Of a stretch of DNA of 64,000 nt, positions 45,008 to 54,635 are shown piece after piece (within the stretch, counting starts at the first letter, position 1; each line of letters opens with the position of its first letter). Position numbers and translations under genes: made by a program. The notes under the pieces were generated by a model. It searched no databases. It saw only the letters and a list, made by a program, of their open reading frames with translations, and was not told the DNA's origin. Source of the stretch: Leptobacterium sp964389205 (lineage in GTDB: Bacteria; Bacteroidota; Bacteroidia; Flavobacteriales; Flavobacteriaceae); assembly GCA_964389205.1 (NCBI GenBank), contig CAYMDH010000003.1, forward strand, positions 59,963-123,962, written 5' to 3'.

Positions 45008-46012
45008 TTAAAATAAAAGAGCATTGGATTCATCTGAATCATCGCTTTTTTCATCTTTATTTTTACTCTTTTTTCTTTTCTTCTTTTTATACCTCTTTTT
45101 TGGTTTTTTTATCGTGGGCTCTATAGCTTTTAATTCATCTTTGTGATAATCCAAACGGTATGAAACACCAAAAGTACCAAAAATACGTGAAGGAGTATTT
45201 TTAAAATTGATTCCGGCGGAAGCATCTACTTGAAAATTTTTATTAATTAAGCGTGCTATACCACCACGCAATGAAATGTCTGAAAATGCATCACTATTAA
45301 TTCCTTGATTTTCTAATAATAACGACCATTTTGGATTTTTAAGATTATGAGTTACAGTTATTACATAACTTAATATAGGATCATCTGAAGTGATTCTATC
45401 ATAAATAATATTTCCAACTAGCACCCATCTTCCTGAAACATGACTTTGTGCAGCAACCCCTATTCTAGGGCTTACTATAGGCTCATTAGGAATAAAAACA
45501 TTAGTTGAAAGCGTAATATTGGCAGCTCCTATAATAGAAATGGCAGGAATTAAATCTTTCCATTTAAAAGAATTATTTGCCTTCCAGCTATATAAATTAG
45601 GCTCTTCGTTTGCAGCATTTTTGTAAGGATCAAAAATTAAATATTTAAAACCAATAGCATTTCTGGAAAAACCTCTTCTGTTAATTTCTAAGGGACTAGG
45701 CAAAAAATTTCTATTTCTTTCAAAATTTTGAGAGATATAAGTTCCTTCAAAGAAAAGCTCTAATTGTTCTTTCCATAAACCATAACGAATTACATAATCT
45801 AATCCATAATCTGTAGTTTCTTCTAATAATCCGTCATGTTCTGTACGTTCAAAGACAAAGCCAAATTCTCCTTGAATAACGTTTTTACCTACAGAATAAG
45901 CGCTAATAGAAACCCCGGGTCTGTTAGAATTAATAACATCTGTATATTGAGCTTTTATAGAAAAACTAAACATACAAAAAATTGCGAGTAGTAGATATTG
46001 GTAGTGTTTCAT
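45008..46012 (-). CDS. Outer-membrane beta-barrel, Phenol_MetA_deg-like transporter
   Basis: The 334-aa protein has a signal peptide (~1-21, ending SIKAQ) followed by a region that begins NSNRPGVSISAYSVGKNVIQ and reads as alternating beta strands (VQGEFGFVFER, LDYVIRYGLW, IGFKYLIFDPY). This is the pattern of the MetA-pathway phenol degradation barrel family. The last ~40 residues are an extreme Lys/Asp/Ser-rich tail (KKPKKRYKKKKRKK, then DEKSDDSDES), outside the barrel and perhaps facing the periplasm. Function unknown. Confidence 0.75.
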   Translation of the reverse strand: MKHYQYLLLAIFCMFSFSIKAQYTDVINSNRPGVSISAYSVGKNVIQGEFGFVFERTEHDGLLEETTDYGLDYVIRYGLWKEQLELFFEGTYISQNFERNRNFLPSPLEINRRGFSRNAIGFKYLIFDPYKNAANEEPNLYSWKANNSFKWKDLIPAISIIGAANITLSTNVFIPNEPIVSPRIGVAAQSHVSGRWVLVGNIIYDRITSDDPILSYVITVTHNLKNPKWSLLLENQGINSDAFSDISLRGGIARLINKNFQVDASAGINFKNTPSRIFGTFGVSYRLDYHKDELKAIEPTIKKPKKRYKKKKRKKSKNKDEKSDDSDESNALLF

Positions 46013-46090
46013 GATCTAGGTTTAAGTCAAATATATGAGATTTTATTATTTTTTTAGGACTGCAAACTATTTTTTCAAATATTAGAATCG

Positions 46091-46098
46091 TATTTTTG
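46091..46098 (+). promoter_or_regulatory. Promoter -7 element upstream of the DUF4834 gene
   Basis: TATTTTTG matches TAnnTTTG, 23 bp before the ATG at 46122. It would drive the DUF4834-YfhO-glycosyltransferase-flippase run. Confidence 0.45.
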
Positions 46099-46121
46099 AT
46101 TATTGTTAAAGTAATACTCCA

Positions 46122-46382
46122 ATGGGATTAATAAGAACACTATTTTTTATTGTTTTAGTATATTATTTAGTAAAATTTCTAGGACGTATTTTTGGACCTG
46201 CACTTTTTGGGTATGCAGCAAAGAAAGCAGAACGACGTTTTAATGAAAAATTTGGACAACAACAGCAATACTCTAAAACGACTTCCAGAGAGGGAGAAAC
46301 TATAGTTGAAAAACAAGCAAAGAATAAATCAAAATCTAACAAAAGTGTTGGTGAATACATAGATTTTGAAGAGATAGACTAA
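46122..46382 (+). CDS. DUF4834-family small membrane protein
   Basis: The 86-aa protein has one N-terminal transmembrane segment (~5-27) followed by a charged, Gln/Lys-rich cytoplasmic tail. The FGYAAKKAERRFNEKFG segment and overall length fit DUF4834, a Bacteroidota-specific family of unknown function. It is 15 bp upstream of the yfhO-like gene and probably the first gene of that operon. Confidence 0.8.
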   Translation: MGLIRTLFFIVLVYYLVKFLGRIFGPALFGYAAKKAERRFNEKFGQQQQYSKTTSREGETIVEKQAKNKSKSNKSVGEYIDFEEID

Positions 46383-46397
46383 CCAAACAATTCTTAA

Positions 46398-48860
46398 ATG
46401 AAGATCGATTTTAAGAGATTTCTTCCGCATCTTGGCGCCATTATTTTATTTGTTATCACGTCATTAATCTATTTTAATCCTGTTTTGCAAGGGAAAAAAA
46501 TATTTCAAAGTGATATTGCACAATATACAGGAATGGCCAAGGAACAAAACGATTACAGAAAGGCTACTGGAGAAGAACCTTACTGGACTAATAGCGCTTT
46601 TGGTGGTATGCCTACTTATCAATTAGGAGCTAATTATCCGCATAATTACGTTAAAAAAGTTGATAAGCTAATACGCTTTTTGCCTAGACCTGCAGATTAT
46701 CTTTTTTTGTATTTCATAAGCTTTTACATCTTGCTTATAGTATTAAAAACCAATTATAAATATGCATTTTTGGGGGCTTTAGCTTTTGGATTTTCTACAT
46801 ATTTAGTTATTATATTAGGTGTAGGACATAATGCGAAGGCACATGCCATTGGTTATTTTCCATTAGTACTGGCAGGCATCTTACTTACTTTTCAACGAAG
46901 GTATTTATATGGGTTTTTATTAACTGCTTTTGCAATGGCATTAGAAATAGGTACCAACCATTTTCAAATGACCTATTACTTACTTTTATTAGTTTTGGTT
47001 TTTGGAGTTGTCTATTTAATCAATGCTTTTAAGAAAAAAGAGCTCCCTCATTTTTTTAAATCTGTTGGAATACTTACCGGTGCAGTTTTGTTATCTATAG
47101 CTGCTAATGCTACTAATATAATGGCAACTCAAGAATATGTAAAATGGAGTACAAGAGGGGAAAGTGAACTAACAATTGATGAAAATGGAGATCCTAAGGA
47201 GATTACTTCTGGGCTTTCTAAAGAATATATAACACAATATAGTTATGGAATAGGAGAATCTTTAAATCTATTTGCACCACGCCTTTATGGAGGTGGAAGT
47301 GGAGAAGGATTGAGCGAAAACTCTGCTACTTTTGATTATTTAGTAAAACAAGGACTTCCTAGATCTCAAGCCAAAGAGATCGTTTCTGGATTGCCTACCT
47401 ATTGGGGAGAACAAATTATAGTAGAAGCTCCAGCGTATATTGGAGCTGTAATTATATTTCTTTTTATTCTGGCACTTTTCTATGTTAACGGCCCTATAAA
47501 ATGGTGGTTATTAGGAGGTACATTACTATCTCTATTTTTATCTTGGGGAAGACATTTTAGCCTATTGACAGACTTTATGATAGATTATTTTCCCTTGTAT
47601 AATAAGTTTAGGGCAGTTTCTTCTATTCAAGTACTATTAGAGTTATGTATCCCACTGTTAGGTGTTTATGGTTTGTTTCGTTTCTTTTCAGATAAAACAA
47701 CACTTGCCCATAAAATGAAAGCTCTTAAGCTGGCATCTATTACTACTTTAGGAATTGTTATTGTATTATTTCTTTTAAAAGGAAGTTTTGATTTTGTTGG
47801 TATTAGAGATGGCGCTTTAAGAGCACAATTTGATCAATTTGGTTTAGGACAAATAGTAGATTTTATTATTGAGGATAGAAAGTCACTATACAATCAAGAT
47901 CTAATACGTTCATTTATCTTAGTTACTTTGGCTGCAAGTGTTATATGGCTAACATTAAAAGGCAAATTAAAAGAACTGTATATGATTGTTGTTTTTGCAG
48001 GCCTTATCTTATTTGATTTAGGAATTGTAGACAAGCGTTATGTGAATACAGATGACTTTGTACAGGCTAGAGTTATGGACAAACCATTTGGAGAAAGTCC
48101 TGTAGATACTGAAATTCTTAAAGATAAAGGCCATTACCGCGTCTTTGAACCTTCTATTGGTTTAAATGGTGCTAGAACATCATATTTTCATAAGGCAATT
48201 AGCGGATATCATGCTGCCAAACCTAGACGATTAGAAGAATTGTTTTATTATCAAATTGCAAACAATAATCTGTCGGTGTTAAACATGTTAAATGTTAAGT
48301 ATATTATTCAACAAGATGAAGAAGGCAGAACAATCCCATCTGTTAATCCTTTGGCTAATGGAAATGCATGGTTTGTTAACAAACTTACTATAGTAGCTTC
48401 TGTCGATGATGCAATGAAAGCATTGGAAACCTTTGATGATAAAAACGAAGTAATATTAAATAGCAATGATGTTCCTAAAGAAATTTTGGAGCGTACATAT
48501 AGAAAAGATTCTACGGCATCTATTCAACTTATCTCGTATCAACCAAATCATTTAAAATATAAATCTATAACTTCCAGTGAACAACTAACTGTTTTTTCAG
48601 AAATGCATTATCCATACGATTGGAATGTATATATAGATGATCAACCTGCTTTTCATTTTAGAGCTAATTATGCACTAAGGGCAATGCAAGTACCCTCAGG
48701 AACGCATACCATAGAATTTAAGTTTGAACCTACGGTTGTACAAAAAGGAAGTACTATTACATTGGCGAGTTCTTTATTATTTGTTTTGATTTTTATAGGA
48801 GGGATTTATTATAATTGGAAACAGAACCAAGTACTAACTTCACAAGAAAAAGAAGTTTAA
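46398..48860 (+). CDS. YfhO-family polytopic membrane protein (putative glycosyltransferase-like)
   Basis: The 820-aa protein has about a dozen hydrophobic segments over ~1-550 and a C-terminal extracytoplasmic domain, then one final transmembrane helix (~785-805). It contains FQSDIAQYTGMAKEQNDYRK and the LGVGHNAKAHAIGY loop typical of YfhO, a GT-C-like family linked to glycosylation of teichoic/lipid-anchored polymers in other bacteria. The next genes (glycosyltransferase at 4 bp, flippase) suggest surface glycan assembly. Confidence 0.85.
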   Translation: MKIDFKRFLPHLGAIILFVITSLIYFNPVLQGKKIFQSDIAQYTGMAKEQNDYRKATGEEPYWTNSAFGGMPTYQLGANYPHNYVKKVDKLIRFLPRPADYLFLYFISFYILLIVLKTNYKYAFLGALAFGFSTYLVIILGVGHNAKAHAIGYFPLVLAGILLTFQRRYLYGFLLTAFAMALEIGTNHFQMTYYLLLLVLVFGVVYLINAFKKKELPHFFKSVGILTGAVLLSIAANATNIMATQEYVKWSTRGESELTIDENGDPKEITSGLSKEYITQYSYGIGESLNLFAPRLYGGGSGEGLSENSATFDYLVKQGLPRSQAKEIVSGLPTYWGEQIIVEAPAYIGAVIIFLFILALFYVNGPIKWWLLGGTLLSLFLSWGRHFSLLTDFMIDYFPLYNKFRAVSSIQVLLELCIPLLGVYGLFRFFSDKTTLAHKMKALKLASITTLGIVIVLFLLKGSFDFVGIRDGALRAQFDQFGLGQIVDFIIEDRKSLYNQDLIRSFILVTLAASVIWLTLKGKLKELYMIVVFAGLILFDLGIVDKRYVNTDDFVQARVMDKPFGESPVDTEILKDKGHYRVFEPSIGLNGARTSYFHKAISGYHAAKPRRLEELFYYQIANNNLSVLNMLNVKYIIQQDEEGRTIPSVNPLANGNAWFVNKLTIVASVDDAMKALETFDDKNEVILNSNDVPKEILERTYRKDSTASIQLISYQPNHLKYKSITSSEQLTVFSEMHYPYDWNVYIDDQPAFHFRANYALRAMQVPSGTHTIEFKFEPTVVQKGSTITLASSLLFVLIFIGGIYYNWKQNQVLTSQEKEV

Positions 48861-48864
48861 AAGG

Positions 48865-50148
48865 GTGAAAAAAGCACTCATCATAACATATTATTGGCCC
48901 CCTGCTGGAGGACCTGGAGTGCAACGATGGCTTAAGTTTGTAAAATATTTAAAGGAATTTAACGTGACTCCTGTAGTGTATATTCCTGAGAACCCTAATT
49001 ACCCTTTAATAGATACAAGTTTTTTAAAAGAAATACCAAGCGATATAAGAATCTTAAAACAGCCCATTTTTGAACCTTATAAATTAGCTTCTGTCTTTTC
49101 TAAAAAAAAATCGAAACGATTAAGCTCCGGTATTATTCATGAAAAAAACCAAACCTTTTTAGAAAAATTGCTTTTGTGGATACGAGGAAATGTTTTTATT
49201 CCAGATGCAAGAAAGTATTGGGTGAAGCCATCGATAGCTTATTTATCTAAGTATATAAAGCAGGAAAATATTGAAGTAATTATTACTACAGGCCCACCTC
49301 ATAGTGTACATCTTATAGGAATGAAAATTAAAAACACATTAGATGTACGTTGGATAAGTGATTTTAGAGATCCTTGGACTACCATAGGATATCATCAAAA
49401 ACTAAAATTAGGAAAAAGGGCAAAACAAAAACATTTGAAACTTGAAAAACAAGTGCTAAATACGGCAGATACTATTATAGTAACAAGCCCTACTACTAAA
49501 AAAGAGTTTGAAATTAAGACGACAAAGCCTATATATGTTATTACTAATGGGTATGATCAAATTAAAGATAGCGAAGTTGTTCTTGATAAGAAATTTACAA
49601 TTTCTCATATAGGCTCTTTATTATCTGGTAGGGATCCAAAGATATTATGGGAATCTCTATCAGAATTAATCCAAGAAAATAAAGAGTTTAAAAACGATTT
49701 TCAATTGCAATTAATTGGTGCCGTTAGTCAAGATGTTTTGACAACAATTAATAATCATCAATTAAATAAACATTGTAATTTATTAGGGTATTTGCCACAT
49801 GATGAAGTACTTGCAATTCAACAATCTTCTCAAGTATTGCTATTAATAGAGATAAATAGTGAAGAAACACGTTGTATAATACCAGGAAAATTATTTGAGT
49901 ACTTATCTGCTAATCGCCCTGTTTTAGCTTTGGGCCCCAATAGATGGGATGTCTTTCATATTTTAAATAAAACAGGCGGAGGTACAGGATATTTGTATTC
50001 TGAAAAAATAGCTTTAAAAGAAAAGATAGTATCTTTCTACAACAATTTTAAAGCAGGAAAACTAACAGTAACATCTAAAAATTTAGATGCGTATAGTAGA
50101 AGATCATTAACAAGAGAACTTTCAGTTCTTATTCATAATGACATATAA
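48865..50148 (+). CDS. Glycosyltransferase family 4-like protein
   Basis: The 427-aa protein begins ALIITYYWPPAGGPGVQRWLKFVKY, the GT-B N-terminal nucleotide-sugar fold used by GT4 enzymes. The C-terminal half contains GYDQI, FTISHIGSLLSGRDP and EIN-SEETRCIIPGKLFEYLSANRP, where the E-x7-E pattern (E...GKLFEYL) is the retaining GT4 signature. It starts with GTG at 48865, 4 bp after the YfhO stop. Donor and acceptor are unknown. Confidence 0.85.
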   Translation: MKKALIITYYWPPAGGPGVQRWLKFVKYLKEFNVTPVVYIPENPNYPLIDTSFLKEIPSDIRILKQPIFEPYKLASVFSKKKSKRLSSGIIHEKNQTFLEKLLLWIRGNVFIPDARKYWVKPSIAYLSKYIKQENIEVIITTGPPHSVHLIGMKIKNTLDVRWISDFRDPWTTIGYHQKLKLGKRAKQKHLKLEKQVLNTADTIIVTSPTTKKEFEIKTTKPIYVITNGYDQIKDSEVVLDKKFTISHIGSLLSGRDPKILWESLSELIQENKEFKNDFQLQLIGAVSQDVLTTINNHQLNKHCNLLGYLPHDEVLAIQQSSQVLLLIEINSEETRCIIPGKLFEYLSANRPVLALGPNRWDVFHILNKTGGGTGYLYSEKIALKEKIVSFYNNFKAGKLTVTSKNLDAYSRRSLTRELSVLIHNDI

Positions 50149-51600
50149 ATGGGAATTATAATTAATCAATCACTAAAAAACACCATTACCACTTATTTTG
50201 GGTTTGCTTTTGGGGCTATTAATACAATTTTTCTCTATACTTTTTTTTTGACAGAAGAATACTATGGGTTGGTTATTTTTATATTATCTGCAGCCAATGT
50301 TATTATGCCTTTATTAGCATTTGGAGTTCATAATACTATAGTAAAATTTTTTTCTTCATATACAGATGAAAAAGAAAAAGCCAAATTTACAACACTCATG
50401 TTTTTGCTTCCTATTGGTATTATTATACCGGTAGGTTTTATAGGAATCCTTTTGTATGAACATTTAGTTGTTTTTTTAAGTGAAGAAAATGCTCTTGTTA
50501 AAGATTATGTATGGATGATATATGCAGTGGCAATTGCAATGGCTTATTTTGAAATTTTCTTTGCATGGGCAAAAGTGCATTTGAAATCAGTTTTTGGAAA
50601 CTTTTTAAAAGAAGTTTTTCATAGAATTGCTACTATGATATTATTACTTGCATTGTATTTAGATTTTTTGAGTATTGAGAATTTTATTTTAGCACTGGTT
50701 ATTATGTATTTTTTACGCACTTTATTAATTGGAATAAGTGCAATAAATAATAAAAAACCAACCTTTAGATTTGCGTTGCCTTTTAATGTAAAAGATGTAT
50801 TGAAATACTCTTCATTAATTATTTTAGCAGGCTCTGTAGCTAACCTACTTTTAGAGATAGATAAGGTAATGATAAACCAATACATTGCTATTGAAAATAT
50901 TGCCTTTTACAGCGTTGGTGTTTTTATAGCAATGGTTATTACAGTGCCGTCTAGAGCCATGCATCAAATAGCGCATCCCATTACTGCTAGTTTAATGAAT
51001 AAAAAGGACACAAAAGCATTAAATAGTCTCTATAAGCGTAGTTCTTTGACACTTTTTATAATAGGAGGAGGGATTTTTTTATTAATTGTATTGAATATAA
51101 ATGAATTGTATAGATTACTCCCAGAAAAATATACTCCTGAAATTATAGTTGTATTTGCTATTTCTTTGGCTAAGCTATCAGATACTCTTTTAGGGAATAA
51201 TAATTCTATTATCTTCAATTCAGATTATTATAGGATGATTTTGCTTTTTGGCGTTTTGCTTATCATCATTACAGTTGTTTTAAATATATTATTTATACCA
51301 ATGTGGGGAATCGATGGAGCAGCTATAGCTAGTATGATTTCTTTTTTTATTTATAATACTATAAAGATTTGGTTTGTGAAGTTTAAATTTAAAATTCATC
51401 CATTTAGTGTAAAAACAATATATGTGAGTATTGTGTTAAGTGTTTTTTTGATAGCATTTTATTTTTGGAACTTTCCTTTTCACCCAATGCTCAATATTGT
51501 TTTAAAATCTGCTATAATAGGAATTTTGTATTTAACAACAATACATAAACTATCATTGTCTGATGATGTGTCTAATTTACTAAAACGCTTTTTACCATAA
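50149..51600 (+). CDS. Polysaccharide flippase (Wzx/MVF-like)
   Basis: The 483-aa polytopic protein with about 12-14 hydrophobic segments resembles the polysaccharide biosynthesis flippase (MATE/MVF) superfamily. Segments include an EIDKVMINQYIAIENIAFYSVG motif typical of Wzx helix 7-8. It starts immediately at the glycosyltransferase stop, so translation is coupled. It likely moves an undecaprenyl-linked glycan made by the upstream enzymes to the periplasm. It is the last gene of the run. Confidence 0.85.
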   Translation: MGIIINQSLKNTITTYFGFAFGAINTIFLYTFFLTEEYYGLVIFILSAANVIMPLLAFGVHNTIVKFFSSYTDEKEKAKFTTLMFLLPIGIIIPVGFIGILLYEHLVVFLSEENALVKDYVWMIYAVAIAMAYFEIFFAWAKVHLKSVFGNFLKEVFHRIATMILLLALYLDFLSIENFILALVIMYFLRTLLIGISAINNKKPTFRFALPFNVKDVLKYSSLIILAGSVANLLLEIDKVMINQYIAIENIAFYSVGVFIAMVITVPSRAMHQIAHPITASLMNKKDTKALNSLYKRSSLTLFIIGGGIFLLIVLNINELYRLLPEKYTPEIIVVFAISLAKLSDTLLGNNNSIIFNSDYYRMILLFGVLLIIITVVLNILFIPMWGIDGAAIASMISFFIYNTIKIWFVKFKFKIHPFSVKTIYVSIVLSVFLIAFYFWNFPFHPMLNIVLKSAIIGILYLTTIHKLSLSDDVSNLLKRFLP

Positions 51601-51607
51601 AAAGAAA

Positions 51608-51637
51608 CCCGCGAACTGTAGTATACAAGTTCACGGG
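51608..51637. terminator. Hairpin between convergent flippase and Arg-rich protein genes
   Basis: CCCGCGAACT (51608-51617) pairs with AGTTCACGGG (51628-51637) with one mismatch. There is no T tract, so termination is possible but weakly supported. Confidence 0.4.
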
Positions 51638-51663
51638 TAATCCATAACTAACCAACCAAAATC

Positions 51664-52911
51664 TTAATTTCTTCCTCTCCCTCTAGCTCCATTGTTTCTA
51701 CTTCTAGGGCTACTTTTACTTGAAGTATTACTTCTACTTCTTGAAGTTGTTTGTCTTTTATTAGAAGAATTATTACTTCTTCTAGATGTCACTTGTTTTC
51801 TATTATTAGACGACGATCTATTTGCTTGAGAATTACTTCTTCTGCTATTGTTACTATTTGTTCTTCTGGCTTGTGAAGAACGTGTAGTAGATCGTTGTTG
51901 TGTTCTTGTTCCATTATTAGAAGAACGTTGCCTTGTCGTACTTGTACTTCTACGTTGTGCGTTACCATTTGAAGTGTTTCTTCTTGTGGTAGTACTTCTT
52001 CTTTGAGTATTTGTACCAGAAGTATTTCTTCTCGTAGTAGTAGAAGTTCCTCTACGTGTATTATTTGTTGTACCTCTTCTAGTGGTTGCTTGACTTCTCC
52101 CTGAATTTCCTCTTGTACCAACATTACTTCTTCTATCATCAACTCTTCTGTTAGAAGCCAAGCTACCTCTATTACTAGATCCTCTTCTTGAATTCGAATA
52201 TGTATAATTTCTTCTGCTTACTCTACTATCGTTTCTATATATTGATCTTCTTTTATTATTATAATGATTATAACGATAATCTCTTCCTACACTTACATAA
52301 CGTGTTCTTCTATTGTGATGATATGGTCTGTAATAAGAATATCTAACAGGTGTATAATATCTTCTATATGGACGGTAATTTATAATACAATAGTTTCTAT
52401 ATGGTTTTGCAAAATATCTATGATACGGCCTATATACATATGATCTATTGTAGTAGTTAATATATCCAGAATAGTGACTGTATACTCCATAGTTATTATA
52501 ATGAACATACAAACCTCCCAATTGAATTAACCTTCCATTTCTATAGTTTATATTAAGATCACCAATTCTATTAACCCTGCCATAGTAATCATAGAATACA
52601 GGAACGTTTTCTATCTGAATAACTGCTCCATAGTCATCATACTGTACATAAGCATTATAGTCATACCCCGAATTAAAACTGATATTGACATTACCAAGGT
52701 TAACATTGGCTCCTATAAAAGAATTATTATCTGTATAAAAATCGAACTGACCATCTGGATATACAGAAAATGTAATACCTCCTTCAGTAAAGATGAAAGA
52801 TTTCCCATAACCTGCAGTATAATTCCCTGCAAGAGTTGCTATTTTATTAGTAGCACTCATTGTAAATGTGCTTAAAATAGCTATTGTGAATAGTAGTATT
52901 AATTTTTTCAT
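51664..52911 (-). CDS. Exported protein with conserved N-terminal domain and long Arg/Ser/Asn/Thr low-complexity tail
   Basis: The 415-aa protein has a signal peptide (~1-20), then a Tyr/Asn/Gly-rich globular domain (~25-150; FTEGGITFSVYPDGQFDFY, DYNAYVQYDDYGAVIQI) known in many flavobacteria. A Tyr/Arg-rich segment (~150-225) and a ~190-residue tail of Arg, Ser, Thr, Asn, Gly repeats (~225-415, for example RRGTTNNTRRGTSTTTRR) follow. The tail is strongly basic and disordered, with motifs like TTRRNTS recurring. It could bind nucleic acid or polyanionic surface material; its function is unknown. A long shadow frame on the same strand is caused by the biased tail. Confidence 0.75.
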   Translation of the reverse strand: MKKLILLFTIAILSTFTMSATNKIATLAGNYTAGYGKSFIFTEGGITFSVYPDGQFDFYTDNNSFIGANVNLGNVNISFNSGYDYNAYVQYDDYGAVIQIENVPVFYDYYGRVNRIGDLNINYRNGRLIQLGGLYVHYNNYGVYSHYSGYINYYNRSYVYRPYHRYFAKPYRNYCIINYRPYRRYYTPVRYSYYRPYHHNRRTRYVSVGRDYRYNHYNNKRRSIYRNDSRVSRRNYTYSNSRRGSSNRGSLASNRRVDDRRSNVGTRGNSGRSQATTRRGTTNNTRRGTSTTTRRNTSGTNTQRRSTTTRRNTSNGNAQRRSTSTTRQRSSNNGTRTQQRSTTRSSQARRTNSNNSRRSNSQANRSSSNNRKQVTSRRSNNSSNKRQTTSRSRSNTSSKSSPRSRNNGARGRGRN

Positions 52912-53101
52912 AATCTATGGTTTTAGATGTTAAACAATCGGTTCGGTTTATACAAATCAAACAGCGTGCCAAAAATATAAATCGCTGGTTATCAGTAGTG
53001 CCTCGTATGCTTGTTTTGCTTTTATCTAAAATTGATTGAAAAGCTCTAATGATTTCCAGTAAAACTTAAAATAGGTCGTTACCTAAAAGTGTGAACTATA
53101 G

Positions 53102-53123
53102 TGCCCTTTATTTGCTGAGGGCA
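53102..53123. terminator. Weak hairpin downstream of the accessory block
   Basis: TGCCCT (53102-53107) pairs with AGGGCA (53118-53123) around a 10-nt loop, next to a stronger terminator at 53130. Confidence 0.3.
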
Positions 53124-53129
53124 GAATAA

Positions 53130-53151
53130 AAAACACAATGACTTGTGTTTT
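53130..53151 (-). terminator. Terminator for the minus-strand ATPase-Fic-XRE operon
   Basis: AAAACACAA (53130-53138) and TTGTGTTTT (53143-53151) form a 9-bp stem with loop TGAC. On the minus strand it is followed by a T run. Confidence 0.75.
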
Positions 53152-53158
53152 GAATAAT

Positions 53159-53172
53159 ACTTCTATTCATTT
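53159..53172 (+). repeat. 14-bp direct repeat, left copy
   Basis: ACTTCTATTCATTT occurs here and again at 55553-55566, bracketing the accessory block. This copy covers the stop codon of the ATPase fragment. Confidence 0.7.
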
Positions 53173-53568
53173 TTTTCTTGACAAAAAAACGAAATCGAGC
53201 TTGTGACCATAATCCTTACGAACTCTATGGAGTTGATAGTTAGGACTATCCTTCATTTGTTGGATGATGCTATCAGGGACATCTTCCAAACTTCCAAGTT
53301 GATTATGAAGCGTAACATCATTACGATGTACACTATTAAGGTAATCTCCAAAATCTTCTGCTCTGAAGAAAAAACCAACGGAACGTTCTATATCCCATTC
53401 CAGTTCTAAATATGGAATTAATCGTTTTGCAGTATCAAAAGATTTTTTACCATAACCATTACCGTCCATGTGTGGGAGTTGCAAGCGACAAGCAATAGAA
53501 TCTAATAAGGTAGATTTACCCGAACCATTTTCTCTTATAATGAATGTAATCTTATTGGATAGAAAATT
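53167..53568 (-). pseudogene. Internal fragment of an AAA/SMC-like ATPase with Walker A only
   Basis: Continuing the visible 105-aa frame (from 53484) upstream to 53568 gives 133 codons that include KITFIIRENGSGKSTLLDSIAC, a clear Walker A (GENGSGKST-like). The frame then runs to YGHKLDFVFLSRKK and a TGA. There is no ATG or other plausible start before the Walker A: the frame opens with a TAG at 53569-53571 inside the fic gene. The protein stops before any ABC signature or Walker B. So both ends are missing. The family I recall (predicted ATPases with ABC-like fold, ~240 aa) continues into a Walker B region absent here. It is best read as a remnant. Confidence 0.75.
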
Positions 53569-54139
53569 CTATTAAATCTGTAAAGTCTCCTTTGTCAGCT
53601 TTTCGCAGTGCTTGTATATACACATCACGAACATTTCCTTCATGTACCAAATCTTTATGTCCCCAAGTAAATTTAGGTTTTCCAAAAATATGCTTCATTA
53701 CGATATCCCCCATTAAACGAGAGTGCCTTCCGTTACCATTAGGAAAGATATGAATAGCAACTAATTCGTGTTTAAAACGGATAGCAATTTCTTCTTCTAA
53801 AAAAGTGTTATTCTCAATCCAATATTTACAATTTCCAATGAGTTGATTTACTTGAAACTTATCAACTCCAATATTCTTATTAGATTTTATGACCGTTCCT
53901 GCCCATGACCATACATCGCCAAACATCTTTTTATGGACATCAAAAATAAATTTTTCAGTAAGGATATTATCTGCTTTGAACTTTCTTCGTAGCAAATAAA
54001 ATTCAACCGCTTTTTCAATATTGAGCTGTTCAAACTCATCCAATTCCTCACGAGTGGTTATCGTGGAAATGAGCAAACCTTCTTTTTCATCTTCATCAAT
54101 AGGGGTCTGCCCATTGTAATAGTTTAAATCTAATCCCAT
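53552..54139 (-). CDS. Mobile mystery protein B, Fic/DOC-family (AMPylase-like)
   Basis: The 195-aa Fic-domain protein has the catalytic motif HIFPNGNGRHSR (HxFxxGNGR). This is the core for nucleotide transfer (AMPylation) or, in Doc, phosphorylation, of target proteins. The length and the companion gene match the family named mobile mystery protein B, which occurs in pairs with mobile mystery protein A. It overlaps the A gene by 10 bp. Its 3' end overlaps the ATPase fragment. All key catalytic residues (His, Asn, Gly, Arg) are present, so activity is possible. Confidence 0.85.
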   Translation of the reverse strand: MGLDLNYYNGQTPIDEDEKEGLLISTITTREELDEFEQLNIEKAVEFYLLRRKFKADNILTEKFIFDVHKKMFGDVWSWAGTVIKSNKNIGVDKFQVNQLIGNCKYWIENNTFLEEEIAIRFKHELVAIHIFPNGNGRHSRLMGDIVMKHIFGKPKFTWGHKDLVHEGNVRDVYIQALRKADKGDFTDLIEFSIQ

Positions 54140-54594
54140 AAGTATCGTGGCATCTCATATACCAATTGCTTGGCTTTATCTTCTACAGCTTTTTGTAATC
54201 GTTCATTAGAATTTGCTTGGTCTTCCAATGCCATAGTATTAGAAGTGGTTTTTACAATTTCTAATGCCAGTTCTTTTGCTCTGTTTTCAATAGTTTGTTC
54301 AATTGAACCATCCATAGGAACAAAGCCATAGACTAACTTCATATTCAAAGCTCGACTAGCTTCCTCTAAACTTTTCAAGGTAATCGTCCCGTCTTTTTCT
54401 CTTTTTTCTATGTTTTCTGCACCTTGACGTGTGATATTCATACGCTCTCCAAACTGTCGTAAAGACATCTTGAAAGAGGTGCGTATAGCATTTACCCATC
54501 CACTTTCTGGTGATTGATTTTGTAACAGGTGAGCAAATGCTCTTAACTTAGCATCCATCTGTTCAATCATTAATTTTTGTTTTAAATCTTTCAT
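54130..54594 (-). CDS. Mobile mystery protein A, XRE-type HTH protein
   Basis: The 154-aa protein contains an HTH_3/XRE DNA-binding segment (~44-90: MSLRQFGERMNITRQGAENIEKREKD). The pairing with a Fic gene and length fit mobile mystery protein A. It is predicted to repress its own promoter and control Fic expression. The C-terminal half is helical and rich in charged residues. A 13-bp inverted repeat upstream is a plausible operator. The two-gene module behaves like a toxin-antitoxin cassette by analogy, without proof. Confidence 0.85.
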   Translation of the reverse strand: MKDLKQKLMIEQMDAKLRAFAHLLQNQSPESGWVNAIRTSFKMSLRQFGERMNITRQGAENIEKREKDGTITLKSLEEASRALNMKLVYGFVPMDGSIEQTIENRAKELALEIVKTTSNTMALEDQANSNERLQKAVEDKAKQLVYEMPRYLWD

Positions 54595-54635
54595 AATAAG
54601 TCAATTTATATACTGACAATGACAACACAAATGTA

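Noticed and set aside
51789..52142. 117-aa minus-strand ORF in another frame of the Arg-rich tail
   Set aside because: It arises from the biased repeat codons of the 51664-52911 gene (Glu/Val-rich shadow) and lacks any independent signal.
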